Assembly: GCA_964389545.1 (NCBI GenBank)
Contig: CAYMDN010000007.1
Span: 1 to 50,080 of the forward strand
Reading direction: 5' to 3'
Length of the DNA stretch: 50,080 nucleotides
Source of the DNA: UMGS1781 sp964389545
GTDB lineage: Bacteria; Bacillota; Clostridia; TANB77; CAG-508
Shown: positions 9,501-19,193 of the stretch, piece by piece
Layout of the letters: each line of letters opens with the position of its first letter
Position numbering within the stretch: the first letter of the stretch is position 1
Program-made: the position numbers and the translations under genes
Notes under the pieces: generated by a model
What the model was told of the DNA's origin: nothing
Database searches by the model: none
What the model saw: the letters and a program-made list of their open reading frames with translations, nothing else

Positions 9501-12500
9501 TACTGAAAAAGAATATATAGAGGCAAGACAATCAACACTAACAGCATTTTATACACCACCTATAATTATAAAATCTATTTATAAAGTATTAGAAAATATG
9601 GGATTACAAAAAGGTAATGTTTTAGAGCCAAGTTGTCGGAGTAGGAAATTTTATGGGAATGCTACCAGATAGTCTAAACGAGTGTAAATTATATGGAATT
9701 GAAATAGACAATATTTCTGGAAGAATAGCAGGACAATTATATCAAAAAAATACAATAGCAGTAAAAGGATATGAAGATATAGAATTGCCAGATAGTTTTT
9801 TTGATGTTGCAGTTCGGTAATGTGCCTTTTGGAAATTACAAACTGACAGACAAAAAATATGATAAAAATAATTTTTTAATTCACGATTATTTCTTTGCAA
9901 AGACATTAGATAAAGTAAGACCTGGTGGAGTAATTGCATTTGTTACAAGTAAGGGAACATTAGATAAAGAGAATGAAAAAGTAAGAAAGTATATATCACA
10001 AAGAGCTGAACTTATTGGTGCAATACGATTACCAAATAATACTTTTAAGAAAAATGCAGGAACAATTGTAACATCGGATATTATTTTCTTAAAAAAGAGA
10101 GATAAAATAACAGATATAGAAGATGACTGGGTACATTTAGATACTAATGAAGATGGTATAAAAATAAACAAATATTTTGTAGATAATCCACAAATGATAT
10201 TGGGAAAAATGGAAATGACTACTACTGCTTTTGGTGTCGATTCAACTTGTAATTCATTAAATAATGCTAGTTTAGAAGAATTATTAGATAGAGCCATAGA
10301 AAATATAAATGATGAAATAGAAGATTATCAGCTAGATATAGAAGATGAAAATGAGAAAAGTATTCCTGCAGATCCAAGTGTAAGGAATTTTTCATATACT
10401 ATAGTAGATAATCAAGTATATTATAGAGAAAATAGTCAAATGTATTTTCAAGAATTACCAGAAACTAGCATAAGTAGAATAAAAGGTATGATAGCAATTA
10501 GAGATTGTGTAAGAAACTTGATAGAACTTCAAACTGATGATGCTTCGGAAGAAGAAATAAAACAAGAACAATCAAAATTAAATAGTTTATATGATAGTTT
10601 TACAAAAACTTATGGAATTATAAATAGTAGAGCAAATGAGAAAGCATTTAGTGAAGATAATAGTTATTACTTATTATGCTCATTAGAAATATTAGATGAA
10701 AATAAACAATTTATTAGAAAAGCTGATATGTTTCATAAAAGAACAATAAAGCCACATATACCAGTATCAAAAGTAGATAATAGCATTGATGCTTTAATCT
10801 TATCAATTTCTGAAAAAGCGACTGTTGATATGGAATATATGTCTAGCTTAACAGGGAAAACAGAAAGTGAAATTGTAGAAGAATTAAAAGGGAGTATATA
10901 TAAAGATCCTATAGAAGAACAATATGTAACAGCAGATGAATATCTTTCTGGAAACATAAGAGAAAAGTTAAAAATAGCGAAGAAATTAGCCGAAAGTAAT
11001 AAAGAATATGAAGAAAATGTAGAGGCATTAGAAAAGGTAAAGATAAAAGATTTATCAGCTAGTGAAATTAGTGTAAGACTAGGTGCAACTTGGATTCCAA
11101 GTAAAGATATAGAGCAATTTGTTTTTGAATTGTTACAAACATCTAGAATAAATCAAAATTTAATAGGAGTTCATTATTCTGATTATACTTCTGAATGGAA
11201 TATAAGTGGAAAAAGTGAAGATAGATATAACGAAAGAGCAAATACAACTTATGGTACAAGAAGAATAAATGCTTATAAAATTATTGAAACAACACTTAAT
11301 TTAAAAGATGTTAGAATATTTGATACAATTATTAATAGTGAGGGAAATGAAGAAAAAGTATTAAATACAAAGGAAACTGCTATTGCACAAGCAAAACAAG
11401 AATTGATAAAATCAAAATTTGAAGAATGGATTTGGAAAGACCAAGAAAGAAGAGAAAGACTTGTAGCTTTATATAATGAAAAATTTAATTGCATAAAACC
11501 TAGAGAATATGATGGAAAATACATTACTTTTGAAGGAATAAATCCAGAAATTCAATTAAGAAAACATCAAATAAATGCAATAGCACATATTTTATATGGA
11601 GGAAACACACTACTTGCTCACGAAGTTGGAGCAGGAAAAACATTTGAAATGGTAGCAGGAGCTATGGAAACGAAAAGACTTGGATTATGTAACAAGTCTT
11701 TATTTGTTGTTCCAAATCATATTATAGAACAATTTGCAAGTGAATTTATGCAACTATATCCAAGTGCTAATATTTTAGTTACAACTAAAAAAGACTTCGC
11801 AACAAACAATAGGAAAAGGTTTTGTTCAAAAATTGCAACAGGGGAATACGATGCAATTATTATAGGTCATTCGCAGTTTGAAAAGATACCAATGTCAAAA
11901 GAAAGACAGATAAAAATATTAGAACAAGAAATAAATGAAATTGGATTAGGATTAGATGAATTAAGAAGAAATGATGGAGAGCGATTTTCTATAAAGCAAT
12001 TGGAAAATAGCAAGAAAAAAATAGAAGAAAAATTAAAAAGGTTAAATGACCAAAGCAAAAAAGATGATATTATAACTTTTGAGCAGTTAGGAGTAGACAG
12101 ATTATTTGTAGATGAGGCTCATAATTTTAAGAATTTATTTATATTTACTAAAATGCGAAATGTAGGTGGAATTGCACAAACAGAGGCACAAAAGAGTTCA
12201 GATTTATTTATGAAATGTAGATACTTAGATGAATTAACAAATGGTAGGGGTGTAGTATTTGCTACAGGAACACCAATTTCTAATTCTATGGTAGAAATGT
12301 ATACAATGCAGAGATATTTGCAATATAAAACTTTAGAAGGAAATGGACTATTACATTTTGACTCTTGGGCTAGTACTTTTGGAGAAACAATAAATGCAAT
12401 GGAATTAAATCCAGAGGGAACAGGGTATAGAAGTAAAACGCGATTTGCAAAATTTTATAACTTACCAGAACTTATGGCAATGTTTAAAGAAATCGCAGAC

Positions 12501-14043
12501 ATACAAACTGCAGATACTCTTAATTTGCCAGTTCCAAAAGCAAATTACCATACGATAGTAACAAAACCGAGTGATATTCAAAAAGAAATGGTAAAGAGTT
12601 TAGGAGAAAGAGCAGAAAAAGTAAGAAATGGAGAAGTATCTCCTAATACAGACAATATGTTAAAAATCACAAATGATGGAAGAAAATTAGCTTTAGACCA
12701 AAGAATGATAAATCCATTGTTACCAGATTTCGAAGGAAGTAAGATAAATACTTGTGTAAAAAACTTATATGAAATATGGGACAAAACAAAGGAGAAGAAA
12801 TCAACACAATTAGTATTTTGTGATTTATCAACTCCAAGAAAAGATGGAAAATTTAATGCTTATGATGATATAAAGAAAAAATTAATAGCAAAGGGAATAC
12901 CAGAAAATGAGATAGCATTTATTCACGATGCAGATACAGAGATAAAAAAGAAAGAACTATTTGCGAAAGTTAGGTCTGGAGATGTAAGAATTTTAATAGG
13001 TTCAACAGCCAAAATGGGAGCAGGAACGAATGTGCAAAAAAAAATTATAGCAATACATCATTTAGACTGTCCGTGGAGACCAGCAGACTTAACACAAAGA
13101 AATCGGAAGAGGGGAAAGACAAGGAAATGAAAACCTAGAAATAGACATATATAATTATGTTACAGAGGGAACATTTGATGCATATTCTTATCAACTTATA
13201 GAAACAAAGCAAAAATTTACATCACAAATAATGACTTCAAAAGAAATAGTGCGTTCTGCAGAAGATATTGATGAAAAAGCCTTGTCATATGCAGAAATAA
13301 AAGCATTATCATCAGGAAATCCATTAATAGTAGAAAAAATAGAATTAGATGCACAGGTATCAAAATTGAAATTATTGAAACAAAGCTATTTAAGTCAAAT
13401 ATATAGATTAGAAGATTTGATTGTAAAATTTTATCCTGTAGAAATTAAGAATTTGCAAAATAAAATAATTAGTATTCAAGAAGATATAGAAATTGTAAAG
13501 AAGAATACTCAAAAAGAAAATGATGAAAAGTTTTCTCCAATGACTTTAAGAGGAAAAGTATATGCAAATAAAGAAAATGCAGGAAATGAAATATTAGAAA
13601 TATGTAAGTCTAAAGGAAATAAAGAACAAGAAGAAATAGGAGAATATAGAGGTTTAAAAATGTTTTTAGAAATCAATAGTTTTGTTAGTAAATTCGAATT
13701 AAACTTAAAAGGAAAGACATCATATAAAGTTAGTTTAGGAACAGATATATATGGAAATATAACGAGAATAGATAATGTAATTGATGATTTAGAAAAGCAA
13801 TTAGAGAGAACGAAAATGGAATTAGAAAATATGGAAAAGCAGTTTGAAACTGCAAAAATAGATGTAAAAATTCCATTTGATAAAGATGATGAGTTAAAAG
13901 AAAAAACGCAAAAATTAAATAACATTAATAACTTGTTAAATCTTAATGAAAAAGACACAGAAATACTAGAAGAAATAGAAAATGAAGATAAAGATTGTGA
14001 TATAAGTAAAAGGCAAGACAACAGTAAAGACGCAATTAGATAA
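6544..14043 (+). CDS. Giant DNA methylase-SNF2-type helicase fusion with three CGG +1 sites
   Basis: With three +1 shifts this is one protein of 2498 residues, the size and order of the large methyltransferase-helicase proteins of Tn1549-like elements. The N-terminal half is a charged polyvalent region. At about residue 1030 comes N6-adenine methylase motif I, LEPSCGVGNF, whose first Gly is created by skipping the C at 9637. Motif IV, GNVPFG, follows, with its Gly created by skipping the C at 9815. The helicase part has Walker A HEVGAGKT near residue 1695, DEAH near 1856, ATGTPISNS, and motif VI QRNGRGERQGN near 2186, created by skipping the C at 13104. Unshifted reading stops quickly at each site (CGG-TAA at the second). 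A coiled C-terminal tail ends at 14043. It probably processes or protects element DNA during transfer. Start chosen at 6544, as the ATG at 6537 runs into a stop. Confidence 0.9.
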
Positions 14044-14125
14044 TTCGCACATTTTTATTAAACATATTTTTATGATAAAGTAATTTTCAAATAGCATAAA
14101 TCAATAAAAGGGGTTTAAGTTTATT

Positions 14126-14326
14126 ATGAAAAATAGAATTAGAGAAATAAGAATAAAAAAGGGAATGAAACTAATAGAATTAGCAGAGTTATCAAATTTA
14201 TCAAATGGTTACATATCGCATTTAGAAAACGGAACAAGAGATAACCCCAGTTATAAGACAATGAGAAAAATAGCAGATGTTTTAAAAGAGGATATGTCAG
14301 TAGTATTTGAATTAAATAATTTATAA
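14126..14326 (+). CDS. XRE-family transcriptional regulator, 66 aa
   Basis: A single helix-turn-helix domain of the Cro/CI type: the frame carries KGMKLIELAELSNLSNGYIS (turn and recognition helices), followed by HLENGTRDNPSY and a short C-terminal helix. There is no effector domain. A purine stretch, AAGGGG, lies about 13 bases upstream of the ATG. It stands alone between the methylase-helicase and a terminator, so it may control this block. It has no CGG site. Confidence 0.85.
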   Translation: MKNRIREIRIKKGMKLIELAELSNLSNGYISHLENGTRDNPSYKTMRKIADVLKEDMSVVFELNNL

Positions 14327-14340
14327 ATTGTATTATTAAA

Positions 14341-14376
14341 AAAAGAAAGCTGAAGTAAAATTTAGCTTTCTTTTTT
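14341..14376 (+). terminator. Terminator after XRE gene
   Basis: A perfect 11-bp stem, AAAAGAAAGCT (14341-14351) with AGCTTTCTTTT (14364-14374), ends in a T run. Confidence 0.8.
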
Positions 14377-14388
14377 GAGCAAAGAGGA

Positions 14389-14949
14389 GTGAAAAATGAA
14401 AGTGAGTTTGAAGTAGAAAAGAAACCAAAAGGAGATATTTTGGCTAGAAAGTGCAGTAGTTCTCGAGCAATTTTTGAATTGGATGAAGTACAAGCAATAA
14501 AAGATGCAATACAAGAGCACATATTATTTATAGGAATGGATGGAAAAAATAATATTAGAAGTATTAGATTAATTGGAGTAGGAAGTAACAATGTTGCAAA
14601 TATTGATAGTAAAGAAATCACAAGAACAGCATTGTTAACAGCAAGTGAAAAAATAGTTTTAGTACATAACCATCCAAACAATAGCCTAGAACCAAGTAAA
14701 CCAGACAAATATATAACAAACTATACAAGTAAGCTATTGAATGTTTTTAATATTGACTTGATAGATCATATAATTGTTACAGAAAAAGACTATCATAGTA
14801 TGGGAAAATATAACGAAATAAATTATGATTTTTCGGATTATAAATTAAATTTTGTTGAAAATGTACTGATTAAGGAAGAAAATGAAAAACTTAAAGCAGA
14901 AATAAAAAATAGAAGAAATCAAAGGAATAAACAAATAAATGATAGATAA
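14389..14949 (+). CDS. radC-like: RadC-like JAB/MPN domain protein
   Basis: A JAB1/MPN-type metalloprotease-like domain of the RadC family fills most of the 186 residues. The zinc-binding signature HNHPNNSLEPSKPD is at about residues 84-97, preceded by RTALLTASEKIVLV. The upstream Glu of the JAMM set probably lies in the strand around residues 30-60. RadC-like proteins are common on mobile elements, and their reaction is not settled. The GTG start at 14389 is used because an ATG at 14396 is out of frame, but its ribosome site is close; a TTG near 14440 with AAGGAG is an alternative. The end overlaps the next gene by 11 bases. Confidence 0.8.
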   Translation: MKNESEFEVEKKPKGDILARKCSSSRAIFELDEVQAIKDAIQEHILFIGMDGKNNIRSIRLIGVGSNNVANIDSKEITRTALLTASEKIVLVHNHPNNSLEPSKPDKYITNYTSKLLNVFNIDLIDHIIVTEKDYHSMGKYNEINYDFSDYKLNFVENVLIKEENEKLKAEIKNRRNQRNKQINDR

Positions 14950-15184
14950 AAGAATGTATTTTCCCTGTAAAAGTTATGTAGAAAGAGGTGCAAAAATAGT
15001 GGAAGAAAATTTAATTATAACATTAGAAATTGATAAAAAAAATAAGAATATATATATTGGAGAAGAATCAAGCACAGGAGCAACATATCATTATAAAGAT
15101 ATCAATGATTTAGCTAATAACATAAAGTCTTATTTGAAAAATTATTATTCTAAAGATTTTAAAATACAACCAAAGGCAAGATAA
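14939..15184 (+). CDS. Hypothetical protein, 81 aa
   Basis: The ATG overlaps the end of the RadC-like gene, indicating translational coupling. The 81 residues alternate short strands and a C-terminal helix (DINDLANNIKSYLKNYY), with no motif I recognise. The pattern of strands followed by one helix suggests a small folded domain. Co-expression with the RadC-like protein is the only functional hint. Confidence 0.6.
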   Translation: MIDKRMYFPCKSYVERGAKIVEENLIITLEIDKKNKNIYIGEESSTGATYHYKDINDLANNIKSYLKNYYSKDFKIQPKAR

Positions 15185-15213
15185 TAAATGCAGAAATTTG
15201 CTTACTATTATTA

Positions 15214-15242
15214 TTGATAGTAATAAAAAAATATGATATTAT
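15214..15242 (+). promoter_or_regulatory. Sigma-A type promoter for 15306 gene
   Basis: TTGATA at 15214-15219 and TATTAT at 15237-15242 are 17 bp apart, close to the consensus, and lie about 60 bases before the start of the next gene. Confidence 0.55.
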
Positions 15243-15305
15243 TCATACAAATAGTAATTTATCGCTAGGATTAAATTATAAAAAGGAAGGTAATTGGGTG
15301 GTATT

Positions 15306-16232
15306 ATGAAAAAAGTAGTAAAAGTTATAGGGATTGTATTAGGGATTATCATTATTTTGGGAATTATATTTTTTGCAATAGATTATAACAGAGTAAAGAA
15401 ACAAGAAACGCCTATATTTTGTGTTAATGTAGGAACATTAAATGATGGTGGTACAAAGGAATATCTGGGTTTAGGATATAAGGTAATAGATTTTCATACA
15501 TTAGCAGGATATGATGATATAAAAATTGGAACTTGGTTTATTGACTATAATGACTTTGATGATGAAATGAGGATATATGATAAAAAGTTTGAGGAAAGTC
15601 AAGAAGATGATGCAATGGCTTTAAATAAAAGTGTAAATTTTACTAAAACTTATAGTGTAATAACTGATTTAAAAAGAACAGATCAAACTGGAGAATATAA
15701 CTATTATGTAATAGAACAATATCAACTAGGAGAGCCTACTGTTGTTAAGGTTAGCACAATGTATAATTTGCAAGAAAATGTAAATTATGAATTTTCCTTT
15801 GAGGGAATTAAAACGAAGAATAAAGAATATTCAATACAAGAAATATTTAATACATTTACAATAGTTAATATAGAAAAAACAGACAAAGTAGGTATGGAAC
15901 AAAGAATTGATAGTATTACAGAAAATGGACTACAAAATTCATCAAATCCTTTTGACTATGTTGAAGCAAACAAGGATGTATATAATGAATTATTAGATAA
16001 TCCAAAAGAAACTTTTGAATATGCGATTAAAGATTTAATAGATACTAATGCTAGTAATGGACTTAAAAGTTATATTGAAGCTTTATTATGCAGTGAAATA
16101 AATAATGGTTTTAAATACGATTTTGAATCAGCACCAGATTTTTTAGAACACTATATTGAATATTTAAATAATTCAAATAATAATGAATTAAGCGATTATG
16201 ATAAATATGTTTTATCGTTATTTGAAAGATAA
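15306..16232 (+). CDS. Membrane-anchored hypothetical protein
   Basis: About 308 residues. An N-terminal anchor (VVKVIGIVLGIIIILGIIFF) is followed by an extracellular part containing NVGTLNDGGTKEYLGLGYKV, a segment seen in many clostridial hypothetical proteins. A helical C-terminal region (NPFDYVEANKDVYNELLDNP and following) may be a separate domain, so this could be a fusion. The ATG at 15306 is preferred; an in-frame TTG at 15294 sits only three bases from AAGGAAGG and would add four residues. It has its own promoter and terminator and looks like cargo. Function unknown. Confidence 0.75.
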   Translation: MKKVVKVIGIVLGIIIILGIIFFAIDYNRVKKQETPIFCVNVGTLNDGGTKEYLGLGYKVIDFHTLAGYDDIKIGTWFIDYNDFDDEMRIYDKKFEESQEDDAMALNKSVNFTKTYSVITDLKRTDQTGEYNYYVIEQYQLGEPTVVKVSTMYNLQENVNYEFSFEGIKTKNKEYSIQEIFNTFTIVNIEKTDKVGMEQRIDSITENGLQNSSNPFDYVEANKDVYNELLDNPKETFEYAIKDLIDTNASNGLKSYIEALLCSEINNGFKYDFESAPDFLEHYIEYLNNSNNNELSDYDKYVLSLFER

Positions 16233-16268
16233 CTTACAATTTATCTTTCAAAATAAATAATAAAATTT

Positions 16269-16298
16269 AGCATTTACCTTAAAAGGTAGATGCTTTTT
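16269..16298 (+). terminator. Terminator after membrane protein gene
   Basis: A 12-bp stem with one G-T pair (16269-16280 with 16283-16294) is followed by T residues. Confidence 0.75.
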
Positions 16299-16332
16299 AA
16301 ATTTGTTATAGCAATGAAAATATAAGTAACAC

Positions 16333-16361
16333 TTGTAAAGAATAAAAGTTGATGTTATACT
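16333..16361 (+). promoter_or_regulatory. Extended -10 promoter for zinc-ribbon gene
   Basis: TTGTAA at 16333-16338, a 17-bp spacer and TATACT at 16356-16361, with a TG extended -10 at 16353-16354. It lies 54 bases before the next start codon. Confidence 0.65.
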
Positions 16362-16414
16362 TTGAGTAGATAAGATATAACTTTGTAATATTATGTTGAT
16401 AGGAGGAATGTAAA

Positions 16415-16888
16415 ATGATATGTAGAAAATGTGGAAATGAGTTAGAAGAAGGAGAAAAATTTTGTGGAAAGTGTGGAACTAAACAAGTACTTGAAAGTGC
16501 AAATTATTATGCTGTAAATGAGGTAGAAAAGAAAAAGAAAAGGAAAAAAGCAAAATTCAGCTTATTGGAAGTTATCAATAGGGATGATTTAGATGAAACT
16601 ACTAATAAAGTAGCATATATAGCAAAATGTTGGGCTTTGAAGGTTTGGAATAGAGGGCAAAATTTTGGAATTTTAGCATTTATCATATATCTTGTTTATG
16701 GATTCATTTTACAATCTAATACTGACTATTATGACAAAACACAATACTGGCTAATATATTTTGTATATGGAATAATTGCAATGCTTATTATAATAGCAGT
16801 ATTTAATACAACTGCTTTTGTAATAAGGATGGGAGCAGAAGCTATACAATTACTAAATGACATAAAAGAGAAAAAGGGAAGTGAATAA
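16415..16888 (+). CDS. Zinc-ribbon membrane protein
   Basis: 157 residues. The N terminus is a zinc ribbon, CRKCGNELEEGEKFCGKCG (two CxxC knuckles, residues 3-21). A lysine-rich linker follows, then two predicted membrane spans (about residues 88-105 and 116-140). Such proteins are common in Clostridia as small membrane-associated regulators or assembly factors; a precise role cannot be given. RBS AGGAGG precedes the ATG. A damaged second zinc-ribbon frame follows directly. Confidence 0.8.
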   Translation: MICRKCGNELEEGEKFCGKCGTKQVLESANYYAVNEVEKKKKRKKAKFSLLEVINRDDLDETTNKVAYIAKCWALKVWNRGQNFGILAFIIYLVYGFILQSNTDYYDKTQYWLIYFVYGIIAMLIIIAVFNTTAFVIRMGAEAIQLLNDIKEKKGSE

Positions 16889-16889
16889 T

Positions 16890-17063
16890 GTGTATTGTGA
16901 AAAATGTGGAAATAAGATAAAATAAGGCATTAAATTTTGTACAAATTGTGGAAACAAAATAAACGAAGTGACTGGTGATAGTAATATAAATGATTTAAAT
17001 AAAAAAGAACAAGTAGTTAAAGCAATAGAACAAATTGATAAAGTAGATACAGTTAAATATTAA
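16890..17063 (+). pseudogene. Zinc-ribbon fragment interrupted by TAA
   Basis: A frame starting at the GTG at 16890 encodes VYCEKCGNKIK, then a TAA stop at 16923, then GIKFCTNCGNKINE and a short tail ending at 17061-17063. The two CxxC knuckles on either side of the stop belong to one zinc ribbon, so a functional copy has been broken by a nonsense change or needs readthrough. It resembles a partial duplication of the preceding gene. No CGG is involved, so this is unlike the other interrupted genes. Confidence 0.55.
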
Positions 17064-17115
17064 ATAACAAATTACAAGTTGTATAGAAGATTATAAATAA
17101 AGTAGTAAAATTAAG

Positions 17116-17146
17116 GAAGATATTAAATGATTAGTATCTTCTTTTT
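17116..17146 (+). terminator. Terminator after zinc-ribbon block
   Basis: An 11-bp stem with one G-T pair (17116-17126 with 17131-17141) is followed by T5. Confidence 0.75.
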
Positions 17147-17184
17147 ATATTGCAAAAAAAGAAAAAAAGGAGAGTGATTTTATA

Positions 17185-17532
17185 GTGAAAATAGAAGAAC
17201 TTAAAGAAAAATTATTTAAAAAAGTAGAAAAGGAACTTGACGATTTTAAAGAAGATTTGAAACAAAAAGCACCAGAAGAAATTATAGAAAATGCATATAA
17301 ATTAACGGCAATGGAGGGTATAATTGGAGAGTTAAAAGAAAGAAGTTTTGACATAGATGAAATAAAAGCATTATTAAAAGAAGATAATTTATTAGAAGAA
17401 TTTTATGAAGATTTTAGAAATTCTGATAGTAAATTATGTGAGATAGTGCAATATCAAATGGAAGATACAATAGATATAATTGTAGAAAACTATGACAGAA
17501 CAGTAAAAATGAAAGCAAAATACAGTAGATAA
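17185..17532 (+). CDS. Hypothetical helical protein, DUF3848-like
   Basis: 115 residues, almost entirely helical and acidic. The segment KELDDFKEDLKQKAPEEII followed by ENAYKLT resembles the start of DUF3848-type proteins found on Firmicutes mobile elements; this is recognition by pattern only. The GTG start at 17185 follows AAGGAGAG. It is 15 bases upstream of the TOPRIM gene and probably in the same operon. Confidence 0.6.
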   Translation: MKIEELKEKLFKKVEKELDDFKEDLKQKAPEEIIENAYKLTAMEGIIGELKERSFDIDEIKALLKEDNLLEEFYEDFRNSDSKLCEIVQYQMEDTIDIIVENYDRTVKMKAKYSR

Positions 17533-17547
17533 ATTGGAGGTGTTCAT

Positions 17548-18513
17548 ATGAAGTATGTTCCACCAAATTTATTAGAAAAAGCGAGAGAAATGGACTTATT
17601 GACATTCTTAAAGAATTATTATCCGAATGAATTAGTAAAAGATAGTAGAACACAATATTCTACAAAAACGCACGATAGTTTAAAAATTTCAAATGGGTAT
17701 TGGAATTGGTGCTCTAAAGGAATAGGTGGAAAAAATGCAATGGATTTTTTAGAAAAAGTAATGAATATGGACTTTCCAGATTCGGCACAATTTATATTAG
17801 ACAAAATGCAGATTAAGACACCTATTTTTGAAAAAGTAGAAGAAAAAAATAGAATAAGAAATTTAATTTTACCAGACAAAAATAATAATGAAAATAGAGT
17901 AAAATTATATTTGAAAAGTAGAGGAATTGATGAAGAAATCATAGAAAAATGTATTGAAAAACATTTTATTTATGAAGAAAAATATTATCATAATATAGTT
18001 TTTGTAGGTTATGATGAAATAGGAAATGCAAGGTATGCAGGATGCAGAGCTACTAACGAAAGTAAGTTCAAAGCAGATGCAACAGGAAGTAATAAAATGT
18101 ATTCATTTAGACTAGAATCAGAAGAAAAAACAGATACAATTTATATTTTTGAGGGTGCAATAGATGTATTATCTTATGCTACCCTTTTTAAATTATATGG
18201 GCAAAAATATGAAGATAAAACACTAATTTCTTTAGCAGGAGTATATCAGCCATCAAGTAAAATTGAAGATAGCAAAGTACCTATTGCTATTCAAAATTAT
18301 CTTCAAAAACACCCAGAAATAAGAAAAATTTATCTGTGTTTAGACAATGATAAAGCAGGAAGAAATGCAACTAAAGCATTACAAACTATTCTTTCAGATA
18401 GGTATGAAATAATAGATAGACCACCTAAAAAGATGAAAGATTATAACGAATATTTATGCAATTTAATACAAAGAAAATCTATAGAAAAATTTAATAAAGA
18501 AAGGGCAAGATAG
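17548..18513 (+). CDS. DUF3991/TOPRIM primase-like protein
   Basis: 321 residues. The N-terminal part (YVPPNLLEKAREMDLLTFLK, then WNWCSKGIGGKNAMDFL near residues 51-67) is typical of the DUF3991 domain that accompanies mobile-element primases. The C-terminal half is a TOPRIM fold: IFEGAIDVLSY near residue 200 carries the catalytic Glu, and CLDNDKAGRNA near 270 carries the DxD-type metal site. Such proteins act on DNA during element replication or strand transfer. AGGAGGTG precedes the ATG. The stop overlaps the next start region. Confidence 0.85.
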   Translation: MKYVPPNLLEKAREMDLLTFLKNYYPNELVKDSRTQYSTKTHDSLKISNGYWNWCSKGIGGKNAMDFLEKVMNMDFPDSAQFILDKMQIKTPIFEKVEEKNRIRNLILPDKNNNENRVKLYLKSRGIDEEIIEKCIEKHFIYEEKYYHNIVFVGYDEIGNARYAGCRATNESKFKADATGSNKMYSFRLESEEKTDTIYIFEGAIDVLSYATLFKLYGQKYEDKTLISLAGVYQPSSKIEDSKVPIAIQNYLQKHPEIRKIYLCLDNDKAGRNATKALQTILSDRYEIIDRPPKKMKDYNEYLCNLIQRKSIEKFNKERAR

Positions 18514-18515
18514 TG

Positions 18516-18779
18516 ATGAAAATATTTAAAATTATAATGAAAGCAATATCAAAAAAAGAAATTTATTTAACTGGAAAAAATGAAGATGAAGCATTTAAAA
18601 AGTTAGAAAAAATGTACTTTAAAGATGGAACAATTAGTTTTACAGATGATGATGTTTTAGAAGTAGATAATACTTGTGAAGAATTAGTAAAAGAGAACAA
18701 AATATCAAAAGAATACAATGAAATAGTATGTGAAAAATGTGGGAATTGTATTGTAGTAGATAAAGATTTGTTGTCCTAA
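18516..18779 (+). CDS. DpnD/PcfM-like small protein
   Basis: 87 residues. FKIIMKAISKKEIYLTGKN, then EDEAFKKLEKMYFKDG and a DDDVLEVDN stretch, match the general pattern of DpnD-PcfM family proteins, which occur in conjugative plasmids and have no settled function. The C terminus adds CEKCGNC, a possible metal knuckle. Start chosen at the ATG at 18516; a GTG directly before it at 18513 overlaps the previous stop. Confidence 0.6.
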   Translation: MKIFKIIMKAISKKEIYLTGKNEDEAFKKLEKMYFKDGTISFTDDDVLEVDNTCEELVKENKISKEYNEIVCEKCGNCIVVDKDLLS

Positions 18780-18787
18780 CAAGCAAC

Positions 18788-18836
18788 ACATTTGTATATA
18801 CACAAATGTAAAACTATGGGGAAACCCCAATCCCCA
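18788..18836 (+). other. Paired hairpins, candidate origin of transfer
   Basis: Just before mobC are two adjoining inverted repeats: ACATTTGT (18788-18795) with ACAAATGT (18802-18809), and TGGGG (18817-18821) with CCCCA (18825-18829), followed by a second CCCC at 18832-18835. In Gram-positive elements the nick site commonly lies directly upstream of the mobC and relaxase genes. The structure is seen; the oriT role is inferred from position. A terminator is less likely because there is no T tract. Confidence 0.45.
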
Positions 18837-18862
18837 AATAAATTAGAACGAAAGGAGAAAAA

Positions 18863-19184
18863 ATGAAAGAAGATCCAAGAGATATTATTATTCCAATTAG
18901 AATGAATTTTGTAGAGAAAAACAAAATAAAAAAACGAGCAGAAAAAACAGGAAAGCAGTTATCTACTTTCATTAGAGATTCAGCTTTACGGATGTGAAAT
19001 AAAAGAAAAGCCAAGTGCAGAGTCTTATAAAATAATATCAAAAAAAATGGGAGATTTTACAAGAACATTAAGTGAATTAGAAAGGATACTATATCATAGA
19101 GATTTTATAGATGAAAGAATACTAAAAAAAGAAATTGAAGAATGGCAAAATTTTAGAATAAAAATAAAAGAAAGGTATTTATGA
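18863..19184 (+). CDS. mobC: MobC-like relaxosome accessory protein with CGG +1 site
   Basis: A protein of 106 residues when the C at 18989 is skipped. The N-terminal IPIRMNFVEKNKIKKRAEKT then STFIRDSAL is a ribbon-helix-helix-like DNA-binding start typical of MobC. After the shift the frame continues GCEIKEKPSAESYK and a helical tail that ends 9 bases before the relaxase. Unshifted reading stops after CGG-ATG-TGA, leaving 44 residues. AAAGGAG precedes the ATG. It should bind oriT and recruit the relaxase. Confidence 0.82.
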
Positions 19185-19193
19185 GGTAATTAA

